NCBI RefSeq assembly: GCF_021531495.1
Contig: NZ_JADYTY010000024.1
Coordinates: 1 to 34,160, forward strand
Length of the DNA stretch: 34,160 bases
Reading direction: 5' to 3'
From: Anaerovibrio lipolyticus
GTDB lineage: Bacteria > Bacillota > Negativicutes > Selenomonadales > Selenomonadaceae
Shown here: one piece after another, positions 8,031 to 18,020 of the stretch
Layout of the letters: every line of letters begins with the position of its first letter
How positions within the stretch are numbered: position 1 is the first letter of the stretch
The notes under the pieces: generated by a model
Told to the model about the DNA's origin: nothing
Seen by the model: only the letters and a program-made list of their open reading frames with translations
Database searches by the model: none
Program-made: the position numbers and the translations under genes

Positions 8031-8061
8031 ATACCCCTGGCTGCGGCTGGGGGTATTTTAT
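8031..8061 (+). terminator. Terminator of the autotransporter gene
   Basis: 11-bp stem ATACCCCTGGC (8031-8041) / GCTGGGGGTAT (8046-8056) with a TGCG loop and a short T-rich tail. Confidence 0.85.
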
Positions 8062-8074
8062 TGTTTCAGATTAT

Positions 8075-8166
8075 TGTATCAGTGTTACAGAGAGGAAATT
8101 AATCAATGTAACATCGTTTAGATGTGTTTCAGAAATATTGAGGCTGGATAGTGTTTTTGTTATATT
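8075..8166 (+). promoter_or_regulatory. EIIC operon promoter with two operator sites
   Basis: Site 1 is TGTATCAGTGTTACA (8075-8089) and site 2 is TGTAACATCGTTTAG (8107-8121), centres 32 bp apart. The core promoter is TTGAGG (8138-8143), 17 nt, extended -10 TGT-TATATT (8161-8166). Site 2 is centred 24 bp before the -35 box. Spacing matches the EIIB promoter exactly. Confidence 0.65.
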
Positions 8167-8240
8167 AGAATTGTACGAAGGGATTGAATCAGAGAGAGTT
8201 CTGGTACAAGCAATTATTTTTTAGTAGGAGGAGAGTATAT

Positions 8241-9554
8241 ATGTCGAGAGAGGAAATGTTTAACAGATTCCTTGAAGTAATGAATCGTTTTGCTCAAATA
8301 AAGGCAATTGTGGCCGTAAAGGATGGTTTTATTATGACCACGCCTTTTACTATTTGCGGTTCACTGTTTCTGCTTGTTGCCTGTCTGCCTATTCCAGGTT
8401 GGAATGAGCTGATGAGTGGTTTGTTTGGTGAGAATTGGGCAGCTCCATTATTTGCTGTATGTGGTGGTACCTTTAATATTTTGGCCTTGATTGTGGTGTT
8501 GTGTGTAACCTACAAATATGTGGCTAATGAGGGACTGGATGGCATGACTGCTGCGGGGCTGGCTCTGGCTGCCTTTGTTATCATTATGCCTCCTGAAGTA
8601 GTATTGGATGATGGTACTGTAGTAGGCAATGTTATTCCTAAGAACTGGGCTGGCTCTAATGGTATTATTACTGCTTTGGTGGTAGCCTTTATTACCAGCT
8701 GGATTTATTGCTACTGTGTAAAGAATCACATCGGTATCAAAATGCCGGATGCAGTTCCTGGCGGTGTAGTAAGAGCCTTTGAGGCCTTGACACCTGGCTT
8801 CCTTATTTTTCTGTTGGCTTCTGTTATCTGGGGACTGTGTCATTTTGCTGGTCAGACTACTGCTCCAGAATTGGTTTTCAGCCTGATTCAGACTCCATTG
8901 CAGAGTCTTACTGATACCCTGGTAGGTGGTTCTGTTATTGTTGGTCTTCAGAGCTTGTTGTTCTGGGCTGGTATTCATGGTCCTAATGTTGTAAATGGTG
9001 TAGCTACTCCAATGATGATGGCTAATACCTTGGATAATCAGGCACTTTTGGATGCCGGACAGAGCCTGCTGAACAATCCAGCAGCTAAGTTCATGACCAT
9101 GCAGGTAAATGATGTGTTTGTAAAATCCGGTGGATGCGGTTTGACTCTGGGCTTGATTATTGCCAGCTACATGGTTGCCAAATCCGAGCAGCTGACCTCT
9201 CTGATTAAGATGGCAACTGTTCCTGGTATTTTCAATATTAACGAACCTATTATCTTTGGTTTGCCAATCGTATTTAACCCATTCCTGTTGGTACCATTTA
9301 TTTTGGTTCCTCTGTTGGCTTTGATCATAACTTATACAGCCATGATGATAGGTTTCCTTTCTCCAATGGGTGCTGTGCAGGTACCTTGGACCACGCCTCC
9401 TATTATTGCAGGCCTTCTACTGGATGGCTGGCAGGGAGCCGTAATTCAGATTATCAATCTGGTCATGGCAGTGTTGGTTTATCTGCCGTTTGTAAAAAAG
9501 ATGGATGCAAGTATGCAGGAAGAAGAAAAGCAGCAAGCTGCTGAGGAGGCATAA
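8241..9554 (+). CDS. PTS lactose/cellobiose-family EIIC permease
   Basis: A 437-aa inner-membrane EIIC with about ten hydrophobic segments. It imports and phosphorylates the sugar with EIIA and EIIB. Family-typical stretches include KDGFIMTTPFTICGSLFLL near the N-terminus and the loop KMATVPGIFNINEPIIFGLPIVFNP, which holds the conserved INEP substrate-binding motif. ATG 8241 follows TAGGAGGAGA closely; the longer reading from 8184 has no better site. It is the first gene of the operon EIIC-porin-EIIA-GH16-GH1. Its stop codon TAA (9552-9554) overlaps the first possible start of the porin, suggesting translational coupling. The substrate is inferred to be cellobiose or related beta-glucosides from the enzymes encoded alongside. 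Confidence 0.95.
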   Translation: MSREEMFNRFLEVMNRFAQIKAIVAVKDGFIMTTPFTICGSLFLLVACLPIPGWNELMSGLFGENWAAPLFAVCGGTFNILALIVVLCVTYKYVANEGLDGMTAAGLALAAFVIIMPPEVVLDDGTVVGNVIPKNWAGSNGIITALVVAFITSWIYCYCVKNHIGIKMPDAVPGGVVRAFEALTPGFLIFLLASVIWGLCHFAGQTTAPELVFSLIQTPLQSLTDTLVGGSVIVGLQSLLFWAGIHGPNVVNGVATPMMMANTLDNQALLDAGQSLLNNPAAKFMTMQVNDVFVKSGGCGLTLGLIIASYMVAKSEQLTSLIKMATVPGIFNINEPIIFGLPIVFNPFLLVPFILVPLLALIITYTAMMIGFLSPMGAVQVPWTTPPIIAGLLLDGWQGAVIQIINLVMAVLVYLPFVKKMDASMQEEEKQQAAEEA

Positions 9555-9556
9555 TG

Positions 9557-10975
9557 ATGAAGAATAAAAGATTATTGGCATTAACATTAACATTGGCATT
9601 AGGCATGTCTACAGCTACGGCTATGGCAGCTGAGGCAGAGGAGAGTGCACCTCTTTCTGAGGAAGCTTTTAATGATGTACCTAAGGGACATTGGGCATAT
9701 AGCGCCTTGGAAGTTCTGTCCAAGGATGGCGTGCTGGAGGGCTATCCAGATGGCTCCTTCAAGGGTGATGAGCCTATGACGCGTTACGAGATGGCCAAGA
9801 TTATTGCCAATGCCTACAAGGGTGGCAGCTTTGCTGATGATGCCTTGATTGACGGTGTAAGACAGGAGTTGTCTGGGGAGCTGAAAACCTTGAAGAAGGT
9901 GGATAGACAGGTTAAGAAAAACACCAACTCTATCAAAAAACTGGAAAACTTTGCAGATAGATTTGAATTTGGCGGTTTTGGCCAGGTTCGTTACGAAAAT
10001 AACAATAGTCGAGGCTATGATGATCAAAACGACAATGATCGTTATTATATGAGTCTGAAAACCAATTACAAAGTAAATGATGATTGGAAGGTTTGTACTG
10101 AGTGGGAGATTAACCATAAATACGCTAACTATCGCAATTTTGAGGATGTTATTAATGAAGGCAAGGATGTAAAGGATCCAATTTACGTTGGCGGTGGCCG
10201 TGGTGATAGCAAATTCTATCCTCGCCTTTGGATGGAGGGTAATCTTAATAAAAAGCTCTCCTTGGATATTGGTCGCAAATGGCGTGGCCTGGGCTTCCAG
10301 GTGATGGCTGTAGGTGAGGAAATGGATGGACTTACCTTGAATTATAGACTGAATGACAAGGATTTGGCTGCCAAGGCATTTTATTGGAAACCAAATCAGA
10401 AGGAGTTCAATCAGTTGGCCATCAGCGGTATTGGTATTGGCGGTACTGTTGGTCATGGTACTCAGCTGCAGGCTCATTATGCAGTTGCCAATGTGGAAAA
10501 GACAGGCAGCACTGTAGGCTATAAAGAGTATGATCATGTAGCTGGGAAATTAAGCGAGGCTCCTAATACTTGGGACAATGGCAATCGCATGTTTACGGTC
10601 AGCATGCTGCAGAACTTTGCTCCAAATCTGTATCTGTGGGCGGATTACAGCCGTACCAACGCAGATGATCAGAACAATGCTACAGCACTCAAGGTAAGCT
10701 ACAAGTGGACCAATCTGGATGATCCAGGTTCCTTCCACCTTTATGGCAGATACCACAATTACAAGAAGCATGGACGCTGGGTTGGCGACACTTGTGACAG
10801 CCTGTGGCTGGATGGCTCCACTGGCTGGACCTTTGGCGGCAAATATGTTGTTGCCAAAAATGTAGAAGCAGAGCTGTGCTATGGTTGGTCCAGCGCAACA
10901 GATCGTTATTATGGCCATAATAATGCTGATTATACTCGCCATGTATGGCGTGGCCAAGTGGATTTCCACTTCTAA
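9557..10975 (+). CDS. SLH-domain outer-membrane porin (OmpM type)
   Basis: About 473 aa. A signal peptide (about 1-26) is followed by a single SLH domain (about 39-88; FNDVPKGHWAYSALEVL and YPDGSFKGDEPMTRYEMAKIIANAY), a short coiled coil (about 96-133) and a beta-barrel porin domain from FEFGGFGQVRYE to the terminal phenylalanine (GQVDFHF). In diderm Firmicutes the SLH domain ties such porins to the cell wall and helps tether the outer membrane. ATG 9557 is well spaced from GAGGAGG; ATG 9554, which overlaps the EIIC stop, is possible and adds one residue. Its position inside the PTS operon, between EIIC and EIIA, suggests a dedicated uptake pore for glucan oligosaccharides, not a general housekeeping porin (inference). 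Confidence 0.9.
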   Translation: MKNKRLLALTLTLALGMSTATAMAAEAEESAPLSEEAFNDVPKGHWAYSALEVLSKDGVLEGYPDGSFKGDEPMTRYEMAKIIANAYKGGSFADDALIDGVRQELSGELKTLKKVDRQVKKNTNSIKKLENFADRFEFGGFGQVRYENNNSRGYDDQNDNDRYYMSLKTNYKVNDDWKVCTEWEINHKYANYRNFEDVINEGKDVKDPIYVGGGRGDSKFYPRLWMEGNLNKKLSLDIGRKWRGLGFQVMAVGEEMDGLTLNYRLNDKDLAAKAFYWKPNQKEFNQLAISGIGIGGTVGHGTQLQAHYAVANVEKTGSTVGYKEYDHVAGKLSEAPNTWDNGNRMFTVSMLQNFAPNLYLWADYSRTNADDQNNATALKVSYKWTNLDDPGSFHLYGRYHNYKKHGRWVGDTCDSLWLDGSTGWTFGGKYVVAKNVEAELCYGWSSATDRYYGHNNADYTRHVWRGQVDFHF

Positions 10976-10991
10976 ATTTGTGTGTAACGGT

Positions 10992-11024
10992 CCTGTCAGT
11001 TTGGCAAAAGGCCAGGCTGACAGG
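10992..11024 (+). other. Intercistronic hairpin between porin and EIIA
   Basis: 8-bp perfect stem CCTGTCAG (10992-10999) / CTGACAGG (11017-11024), extended inward by TTGGC/GCCAG. There is no immediate T-run, so it looks like an mRNA processing or stabilising hairpin, or a weak attenuator, more than a full terminator. It would help uncouple high porin output from the downstream enzymes. Confidence 0.55.
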
Positions 11025-11049
11025 AATATGTTTTAGGGAGTATTAGTAC

Positions 11050-11370
11050 ATGGGACAAAATGAAGAACTTGAAATGCAGGTATTTCAGATTATTTCTGCA
11101 GTAGGTACAGCTCGCAGTTGTTATATAGAGGCAATTCATGCTGCCAAGGATAAAGACTATGAGCGGGCAGCAGAATTACTCAAAAAAGGAGATGTCTCTT
11201 TTTCTGAAGGTCATGATTCTCATCTGGAGCTTTTGGGACGAGAGGCTGAGGGAGAGGCTGTAGCCTGCCTTTTGGTTATGCATGCAGAGGATCAGCTGAT
11301 GAGTGCTGAGGCTTTTAAGCTGGTGGCTCAGGAACTGATTGATGTATATAAGGAAATTAATAAAAAATAA
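11050..11370 (+). CDS. PTS lactose/cellobiose-family EIIA
   Basis: A 106-aa cytoplasmic EIIA of the lactose/cellobiose PTS family, all-helical and forming a trimer in known members. The phospho-accepting histidine is H78 in LLVMHAEDQLMSA, the family's HAxDxLM motif; an earlier GTARSCYIEAIHAAKDKDYERAAELL stretch is also typical of the fold. It takes phosphate from HPr and passes it to EIIB C8. It lies between the intercistronic hairpin and the GH16 gene, 23 nt before the latter. ATG 11050 follows AGGGAG. It completes a full EIIA/EIIB/EIIC set within the locus. Confidence 0.93.
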   Translation: MGQNEELEMQVFQIISAVGTARSCYIEAIHAAKDKDYERAAELLKKGDVSFSEGHDSHLELLGREAEGEAVACLLVMHAEDQLMSAEAFKLVAQELIDVYKEINKK

Positions 11371-11393
11371 TTTTTGTATGAGGGGGAATTTTT

Positions 11394-12212
11394 ATGAAGA
11401 TGAAGAAAATAGCTAGCGTTGTGGCTGCAGGTGTAATGGCTATGGGGATAGGTGCATCTTTAGCTCCTGCTGGTGTGGCTTTTGCGGATAGTCCTTATTG
11501 TGCTACTGTAGAGAAGGTAGCACCTGAGAATGGTTTTTTCTTTGATTTTGCTAAGAAAATGCCTAAGGAGGCTCAGGCTTCTCATGGCTGGTGCAATGGC
11601 GCTATGTTTGATACTAATTGGTACAAGGATAATGTGACCTTTAACAGTAAGCGTATGCAGCTGAATCTGGATGTTGAGGATGGCCCAGGCTGGTCAATTC
11701 CTGGCATAAACTATTCTGGAGCTGAATTCCGTACTTTTACTCAGAATAGATATCATTATGGATTATATGAGGTTTGTATGAAACCAGCTAAGAGTGATGG
11801 TATCGTTTCTTCTTTCTTTACCTATACTGGTCCTTATGATGAGCCAAAGACTCAGTGGGATGAAATTGATATTGAGTTCTTGGGTAAGGATACTACAAAG
11901 GCTCAGTTTAATTATTTTGTTGATAGTCAGGGCGGCCATGAATATCTCTGTGACCTGGGCTTTGATGCTTCTGAAGATTTCCATGTTTATGCTTTTGATT
12001 GGGAGCCAGATGCTATTACCTGGTATGTGGATGGCAAGGAAGTACACAAAGCTGTTGGCAATCTGCCTGTAACTCCTAGCATGGTTATGGCCAATCTGTG
12101 GGCCGGCAAGGGTGTAGATGCATGGCTGAATCCGGTAGATGATTCGGATTTCCCAGTACAGGCAGAGTACAAGTGGATGAAGTATACTCCGTCTGAGAAG
12201 GCTAACAAATAA
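11394..12212 (+). CDS. Secreted GH16 beta-1,3-1,4-glucanase (lichenase)
   Basis: A 272-aa exported enzyme. A signal peptide (about 1-31, ending GVAFA) precedes a GH16 jelly-roll domain. The catalytic motif is WDEIDIEFLG, with nucleophile E157, D159 and acid/base E161. The residues around it (DEIDIEFLGKDTTKAQFNY and FDWEPDAITWYVDGKEVH) closely match Bacillus-type lichenases, which cut beta-1,4 bonds next to beta-1,3 bonds in barley glucan and lichenan. ATG 11394 follows GAGGGGG. It sits 23 nt after EIIA and 13 nt before the GH1 gene in one operon. The pairing with GH9 implies that the cell can attack both cellulose-like and mixed-linkage glucans. Confidence 0.95.
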   Translation: MKMKKIASVVAAGVMAMGIGASLAPAGVAFADSPYCATVEKVAPENGFFFDFAKKMPKEAQASHGWCNGAMFDTNWYKDNVTFNSKRMQLNLDVEDGPGWSIPGINYSGAEFRTFTQNRYHYGLYEVCMKPAKSDGIVSSFFTYTGPYDEPKTQWDEIDIEFLGKDTTKAQFNYFVDSQGGHEYLCDLGFDASEDFHVYAFDWEPDAITWYVDGKEVHKAVGNLPVTPSMVMANLWAGKGVDAWLNPVDDSDFPVQAEYKWMKYTPSEKANK

Positions 12213-12219
12213 GGAGTAA

Positions 12220-13674
<1,455 letters not shown>

Positions 13675-13682
13675 CTATTAGG

Positions 13683-13736
13683 ACATGATGATAATATACA
13701 GGCAGGAAGCTGTCTGGATATTGTCATCATGTTTTT
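13683..13736 (+). terminator. Terminator of the EIIC-to-GH1 operon
   Basis: Long imperfect stem 13683-13705 / 13710-13732 (outer part ACATGATGA / TCATCATGT), GAAG loop, T-run. Confidence 0.9.
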
Positions 13737-13811
13737 ATTGCATAATAGTATGTTCATATGTTAAAATGTTTTCCTGTAAACTTGTAAATCTTGAAATTAG
13801 GGGGATTGGGC

Positions 13812-15167
13812 ATGGCACGGGAATCTTTTAACTCACGGCTGGGATTTATTCTGGTTAGTGCAGGATGTGCTATTGGTATTGGCAATGTATGGCGTTTTCC
13901 TTTTATTACAGGGGAAAATGGCGGTGGTTTCTTCGTATTATTTTATTTGTTGTTTTTGGTGGTTATGGGACTGCCAGTGCTGACTATGGAGCTGGCGGTA
14001 GGCAGAGGCAGCCGCAAAAGTGCGGTTAGTGCCTATAGAACCTTGAAGCCTGACAATGGCCTGTGGACTCTTCATGGCTGGGCGGCCTTGCTGGGCTGTG
14101 TTATGCTGATGCTGTACTATACCACGGTATCTGGCTGGATGACGGCCTATTTCTTCAAATTTCTTACGGGAGAATTTGCCAGCGGTATGTCTGTAGAGGC
14201 TGTAGGCAATGTTTTTGGCAATGTGTTGGCAGATCCTGTATATATGGGCTTTTGGACAGTTTTAACCGTGGTTTTTGGCTTTTTTATCTGCAGCTTTGGT
14301 TTGCAAAAGGGCTTGGAGCGGGTAACTAAGATTATGATGGGAGCCTTGCTGGTATTGATTTTGGTTTTGGCTTTTCATTCTCTTACCTTGGATAAGGCGG
14401 CAGAGGGGATGAAATTCTTCTTGATGCCTAACTGGGAGGCTGTGGAGAAGGTTGGCTTGGGCAATGTTTTGACTGCGGCCATGAATCAGGCTTTCTTTAC
14501 CTTGTCTCTGGGTATTGCGGCTATGGAGATTTTTGGCAGTTATATGTCTAAGGATAGAGCCTTGGCTGGGGAAGCAGCCCGGATTTGCGCTCTTGATACC
14601 TTTGTGGCTATTATGGCTGGTGTTATTATTTTTCCTGCCTGCTTTTCCTTTGGTTTGCAGCCAGATGCAGGGCCATCGCTGATTTTTGTTACCCTGCCTA
14701 ATGTATTTGTCAATATGGCTGGAGGACAGATTTGGGGTGCTTTGTTTTTCCTGTTTATGACCTTTGCCAGCCTGTCTACAGTATTGGCTGTTTTTGAAAA
14801 TATTATTGCCTTGTTTATTGATACCTTTGGCTGGAAGCGGGGCAAGGCAGTAATTATAGGCGGAATTTTGGTTCTGTTTGGCAGTATGCCTTGTGTATTG
14901 GGCTTTAATATCTGGAGTGATATGACCATTATTGGGGCTAGAGGTGTGCTGGACAGTGAGGATTTCCTGGTCAGCAATATACTTTTGCCGGCTGGATCTT
15001 TGGTTTATCTGCTTTTCTGTACTACCCGCTGGGGCTGGGGCTTTGACAATTACCTCAAGGAAGCCAATACTGGTGAGGGGTTGAAGATTGGCCGCTGGCT
15101 GAAGCCTTATTTGCAATATGTACTGCCGGTGCTGTTGTTCTTTATCTTCATTCGGGGATTGATTTAA
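13812..15167 (+). CDS. Sodium-dependent transporter, NSS/SNF family
   Basis: A 451-aa inner-membrane protein of the neurotransmitter:sodium symporter family, whose bacterial members take up amino acids such as tryptophan, tyrosine or leucine with sodium. The diagnostic first membrane segment is intact: LVSAGCAIGIGNVWRFPFITGENGGGFFVLFY, containing the unwound GNVWRFP substrate/sodium site. About eleven to twelve hydrophobic segments follow. ATG 13812 follows AGGGGG at 7 nt; a TTG reading from 13791 would include that site. It is a single gene between the glucan operon terminator and a bidirectional terminator, so it is not part of the glucan system. The substrate cannot be told from sequence alone. 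Confidence 0.93.
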   Translation: MARESFNSRLGFILVSAGCAIGIGNVWRFPFITGENGGGFFVLFYLLFLVVMGLPVLTMELAVGRGSRKSAVSAYRTLKPDNGLWTLHGWAALLGCVMLMLYYTTVSGWMTAYFFKFLTGEFASGMSVEAVGNVFGNVLADPVYMGFWTVLTVVFGFFICSFGLQKGLERVTKIMMGALLVLILVLAFHSLTLDKAAEGMKFFLMPNWEAVEKVGLGNVLTAAMNQAFFTLSLGIAAMEIFGSYMSKDRALAGEAARICALDTFVAIMAGVIIFPACFSFGLQPDAGPSLIFVTLPNVFVNMAGGQIWGALFFLFMTFASLSTVLAVFENIIALFIDTFGWKRGKAVIIGGILVLFGSMPCVLGFNIWSDMTIIGARGVLDSEDFLVSNILLPAGSLVYLLFCTTRWGWGFDNYLKEANTGEGLKIGRWLKPYLQYVLPVLLFFIFIRGLI

Positions 15168-15233
15168 CGCGTGGCGAATAGGGTGATAATTGTTACCTAT
15201 AGATGTGGCGAGGCAAAACATTTACTTATACAA

Positions 15234-15263
15234 AAAAACGGAAGTCGACAGGCTTCCGTTTTT
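15234..15263. terminator. Bidirectional terminator between convergent genes
   Basis: 11-bp stem AAAAACGGAAG (15234-15244) / CTTCCGTTTTT (15253-15263) with T-runs on both strands. It serves the NSS transporter (plus) and the GalT-like gene (minus). Confidence 0.9.
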
Positions 15264-15281
15264 GTATGGTCAAATATGAAA

Positions 15282-16130
15282 TTATTTTTGGGTAAGGGGC
15301 AGGAGTCTTTCCCGCAGCTGCTGGGCGGTTTGCTCCCGATTGGTAGGGCTGAGATGGATATTGTAGCCAATGAAGATAGGGGAGGTTGGATAACGGGGCA
15401 TGAGCCGTACATGAACCCGTCCCTGATAGATGTAGAAGAAAATGTTGTAGCTAAAGCTGTCCCGTTGATGAATTGCTTTGAGATAGGCTACTGCTCCCTG
15501 GATAAAATCAGCAAAGGTGTAAATTGCCTTTACCAGAGGAAATGGGGCAGGAGTCTGCTCCTTGTCCTTGCCAAAGGAAACCTTGTCAGAATAGGCCTCC
15601 GGCAGCAGGCGGATGTTGATTTCCGTAAAGCCAACTCTAGGCTGAGTGGCAATATTTACATCTACCCCATTGTGCTGTAGAACAGGTATGCCTTCAAATT
15701 CGGCAGGATCATACATAAGCTCAGGATTGACTTCCGGAAAACCGATAATCTGCATATGGGGATGACGGATTGTACCGCCGGAAAGCGGTCCGAAGTTTTT
15801 GAAAAGCACCACCGCCTGATAGATTTCGGAGTTGACCATAGTGAGCCAATGCCGCAAAGCAAAGCGCATAAGCTGGCGCATATGCTCCTGAGAATAATCT
15901 GGAATATCACTGTGGCACTGGTCTGTTTCAATAAGTACCAGCTGATTGGATGGCACCATAACATTGTATTTATTTTTGAGGAGAATGATATTGCCTTCCT
16001 TGGCCATAATGCCAGTAAGAGCTTCTGTGTTGCAAAAAGGGCAGCTGTTGCTTTGATTGGGCATTCCCTTAAAGGTACGGGGCTTGCTGCGGCCTACAGA
16101 CATATCAAAATCAATTAGATTAACACTCAT
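15282..16130 (-). CDS. GalT/HIT-superfamily protein, DUF4931 type
   Basis: A 282-aa protein of the galactose-1-phosphate uridylyltransferase-like branch of the HIT superfamily. A zinc-type pair CPFC (C30, C33) is followed by the active-site-like motif GGTIRHPHMQIIG, where H123-P-H125-M-Q127 parallels the HPHxQ of GalT. This implies nucleotidyl transfer or nucleotide hydrolysis through a histidine intermediate. It is shorter than true GalT (about 340-500 aa) and has no galK or galE beside it, so galactose metabolism is doubtful; I assign it as DUF4931-like. The ATG is preceded by AAAGGAG on the minus strand. It is convergent with the NSS transporter and divergent from the flippase gene. The substrate is unknown. 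Confidence 0.8.
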   Translation of the reverse strand: MSVNLIDFDMSVGRSKPRTFKGMPNQSNSCPFCNTEALTGIMAKEGNIILLKNKYNVMVPSNQLVLIETDQCHSDIPDYSQEHMRQLMRFALRHWLTMVNSEIYQAVVLFKNFGPLSGGTIRHPHMQIIGFPEVNPELMYDPAEFEGIPVLQHNGVDVNIATQPRVGFTEINIRLLPEAYSDKVSFGKDKEQTPAPFPLVKAIYTFADFIQGAVAYLKAIHQRDSFSYNIFFYIYQGRVHVRLMPRYPTSPIFIGYNIHLSPTNREQTAQQLRERLLPLTQK

Positions 16131-16220
16131 TTATTTGGAACTCCTTTCAGGCTCTGTCAAGGTTGCAGAGTTTTCCATTAGGTGGTATAATTTTGCTGTT
16201 ATAATGTAAATTGGTGTGGT

Positions 16221-16234
16221 GTGTAAATTTACAC
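16221..16234. promoter_or_regulatory. 14-bp perfect palindrome GTGTAAATTTACAC
   Basis: Lies in the divergent gap (16131-16345) between the GalT-like gene and the flippase gene. It looks like an operator for a dimeric regulator that could act on either gene; the regulator is not identifiable. Confidence 0.45.
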
Positions 16235-16345
16235 CACTTATAGATAATTATAGCTAGATTAGGCGTGATTTGCAAATAACCAGGTGCTTATATATCTACT
16301 ATTGAGCATATTGCAGATTGGACCGAAAAGGCGGTGGAGCTTTCA

Positions 16346-18001
16346 ATGAACGACAATAATGAACAGAAGAAATCCAGCAAGGGAGAATCCTTTTTAAAGG
16401 GTACGTTGATACTTACGGTGGCTGGTGTGGTGGTAAAGGTTATTGGCTCTCTGAATTGGATTTTTGTTTCCAGAATTCTGGGGGGCGAGGGTATTGGTCT
16501 TTATCAGATGGCCTTTCCCATCTATTTTTTTGCCCTTAGTGTATCTACGGCTGGTGTGCCAGTAGCTATTTCTATCATTACGGCAGAACGGGTAGCCCTA
16601 AAGGATATATTTGGTGCTAAGCGGATTTTCAAAATATCCATGTCCTTGATGCTGGTAACTGGCTTGATTTTTACAGCCTTGACCTACTTTGGGGCGCAAT
16701 GGCTTATTGACTGGCATTTTATTCGTGATCCTCGTGCCTATTGGTCTGTAGTGGCCTTGGCACCGGCTATTTTCTTTGTAACTTTGCTGGCTAGCTCCAG
16801 AGGTTATCTCCAGGGCTGGCAGCGTATGACGCCAACGGCTGTGTCTCAGATTGTAGAGCAGATTTTCCGGGTTATTACCATGATCCTCTTCGCCAGTCTG
16901 TTTCTGCCTTGGGGCTTGGATTTTGCAGCGGCTGGTGCAAGTTTAGGTGCTTTTGCTGGTGCAGTAACAGGTTTGTTGGTGCTGGTGTATTTCCATTGGA
17001 AGCTGGAAAAGGATATTAAGGCGGAATATGGTTCTGATATTAAGCCTTTGTCTGAGGGGGAGCAGTCCTCTACTTGGACCATTATCAAGAGAATTTTTGC
17101 TTTGTCCCTGCCGGTTTCTGCTGCCAGCATTATGCTGCCAGTAGTATCCAATCTGGATTTGGCCATTGTGCCTCAGCGGTTGGAGGTAGCAGGCTATAGT
17201 GTCAACGAGGCTACTGAGCTGTTTGGTTATTTAACTGGTATGGCGGTGCCATTGGTAAATCTGGCTACTATCTTGACAGCTTCTCTGGCAGTAAGCTTGG
17301 TGCCGGCTATTTCCAAGGCAAGAGCCTTGGGGGATAAGAAGCTGGTTTTTAGTCAGACTGCTTCCGGAGTGCGCATTTCTAATTTTGTCTGCTTCCCAGC
17401 CTTTGTTATTGTCTTTGTGCTGGCAACGCCTATTTCTACCTTGATTTACAACGCACCAGGAGCTGGTCCTGCAGTATTGGTGTCCTCTGTCAGCATTGTT
17501 TTATTGGGACTACATCAGGTATCTACTGCGGTGCTGCAGGGGTTAGGACATCCATCTATACCTATGATTAATATGATTATTGCTGCTGGCTTCAAGGTGG
17601 CTTTGAATTGGAGTCTGACTGCTATTCCTTACCTTGGCATTATGGGTGCAGCCTGGGCTACAGCGGCGGATATGGGTGTGGCAGCCATTATCAATATGTA
17701 TTTTATTCATCGCTATATTGGTTATCGTATTGAGGTTTTACAGCTTATGAAAACCGTGTTTGCAGCAGCAATTATGGCGGTGTCTGTATACGGGTTCTAT
17801 GACTGGACTATGGCTCAACTGGGCAGCAACGTACTTTCTACCTTTGGTTCTGTGCCAGTGGGTTGTCTGGTGTATCTGGTGGTATTGCTGATGATTGGTG
17901 GTATGCTGGAGGAGGATATTGCCCGCATTCCTATGATTGGCAGCTATAGCATTAGATTCCTGCGGAAAATTGGTGTATTCAAAACGGTAGAAAATGATTG
18001 A
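16346..18001 (+). CDS. SpoVB/MurJ-like polysaccharide or lipid flippase (MOP superfamily)
   Basis: A 551-aa inner-membrane protein with about 14 hydrophobic segments. The N-terminal pattern FLKGTLILTVAGVVVKVIGSLNWIFVSRILGGEGIGLYQMA is characteristic of the stage V sporulation protein B / polysaccharide-biosynthesis branch of the MOP flippases. These move undecaprenyl-linked precursors across the membrane. ATG 16346 follows GGTGGAG; the GTG reading from 16334 would include that site. It stops at 18001 and is followed 19 nt later by the lipid kinase gene, so the two are probably co-transcribed, a sensible pairing for envelope lipid-carrier handling. Which precursor is moved (peptidoglycan or polysaccharide) is unclear. 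Confidence 0.88.
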   Translation: MNDNNEQKKSSKGESFLKGTLILTVAGVVVKVIGSLNWIFVSRILGGEGIGLYQMAFPIYFFALSVSTAGVPVAISIITAERVALKDIFGAKRIFKISMSLMLVTGLIFTALTYFGAQWLIDWHFIRDPRAYWSVVALAPAIFFVTLLASSRGYLQGWQRMTPTAVSQIVEQIFRVITMILFASLFLPWGLDFAAAGASLGAFAGAVTGLLVLVYFHWKLEKDIKAEYGSDIKPLSEGEQSSTWTIIKRIFALSLPVSAASIMLPVVSNLDLAIVPQRLEVAGYSVNEATELFGYLTGMAVPLVNLATILTASLAVSLVPAISKARALGDKKLVFSQTASGVRISNFVCFPAFVIVFVLATPISTLIYNAPGAGPAVLVSSVSIVLLGLHQVSTAVLQGLGHPSIPMINMIIAAGFKVALNWSLTAIPYLGIMGAAWATAADMGVAAIINMYFIHRYIGYRIEVLQLMKTVFAAAIMAVSVYGFYDWTMAQLGSNVLSTFGSVPVGCLVYLVVLLMIGGMLEEDIARIPMIGSYSIRFLRKIGVFKTVEND

Positions 18002-18020
18002 TAGAGAAGGGGATGACTGT

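Noticed and set aside
15171-15680. 169-aa plus-strand ORF
   Set aside because: Runs through the bidirectional terminator and is antisense to the GalT-like gene, whose motifs are clear; no ribosome site.
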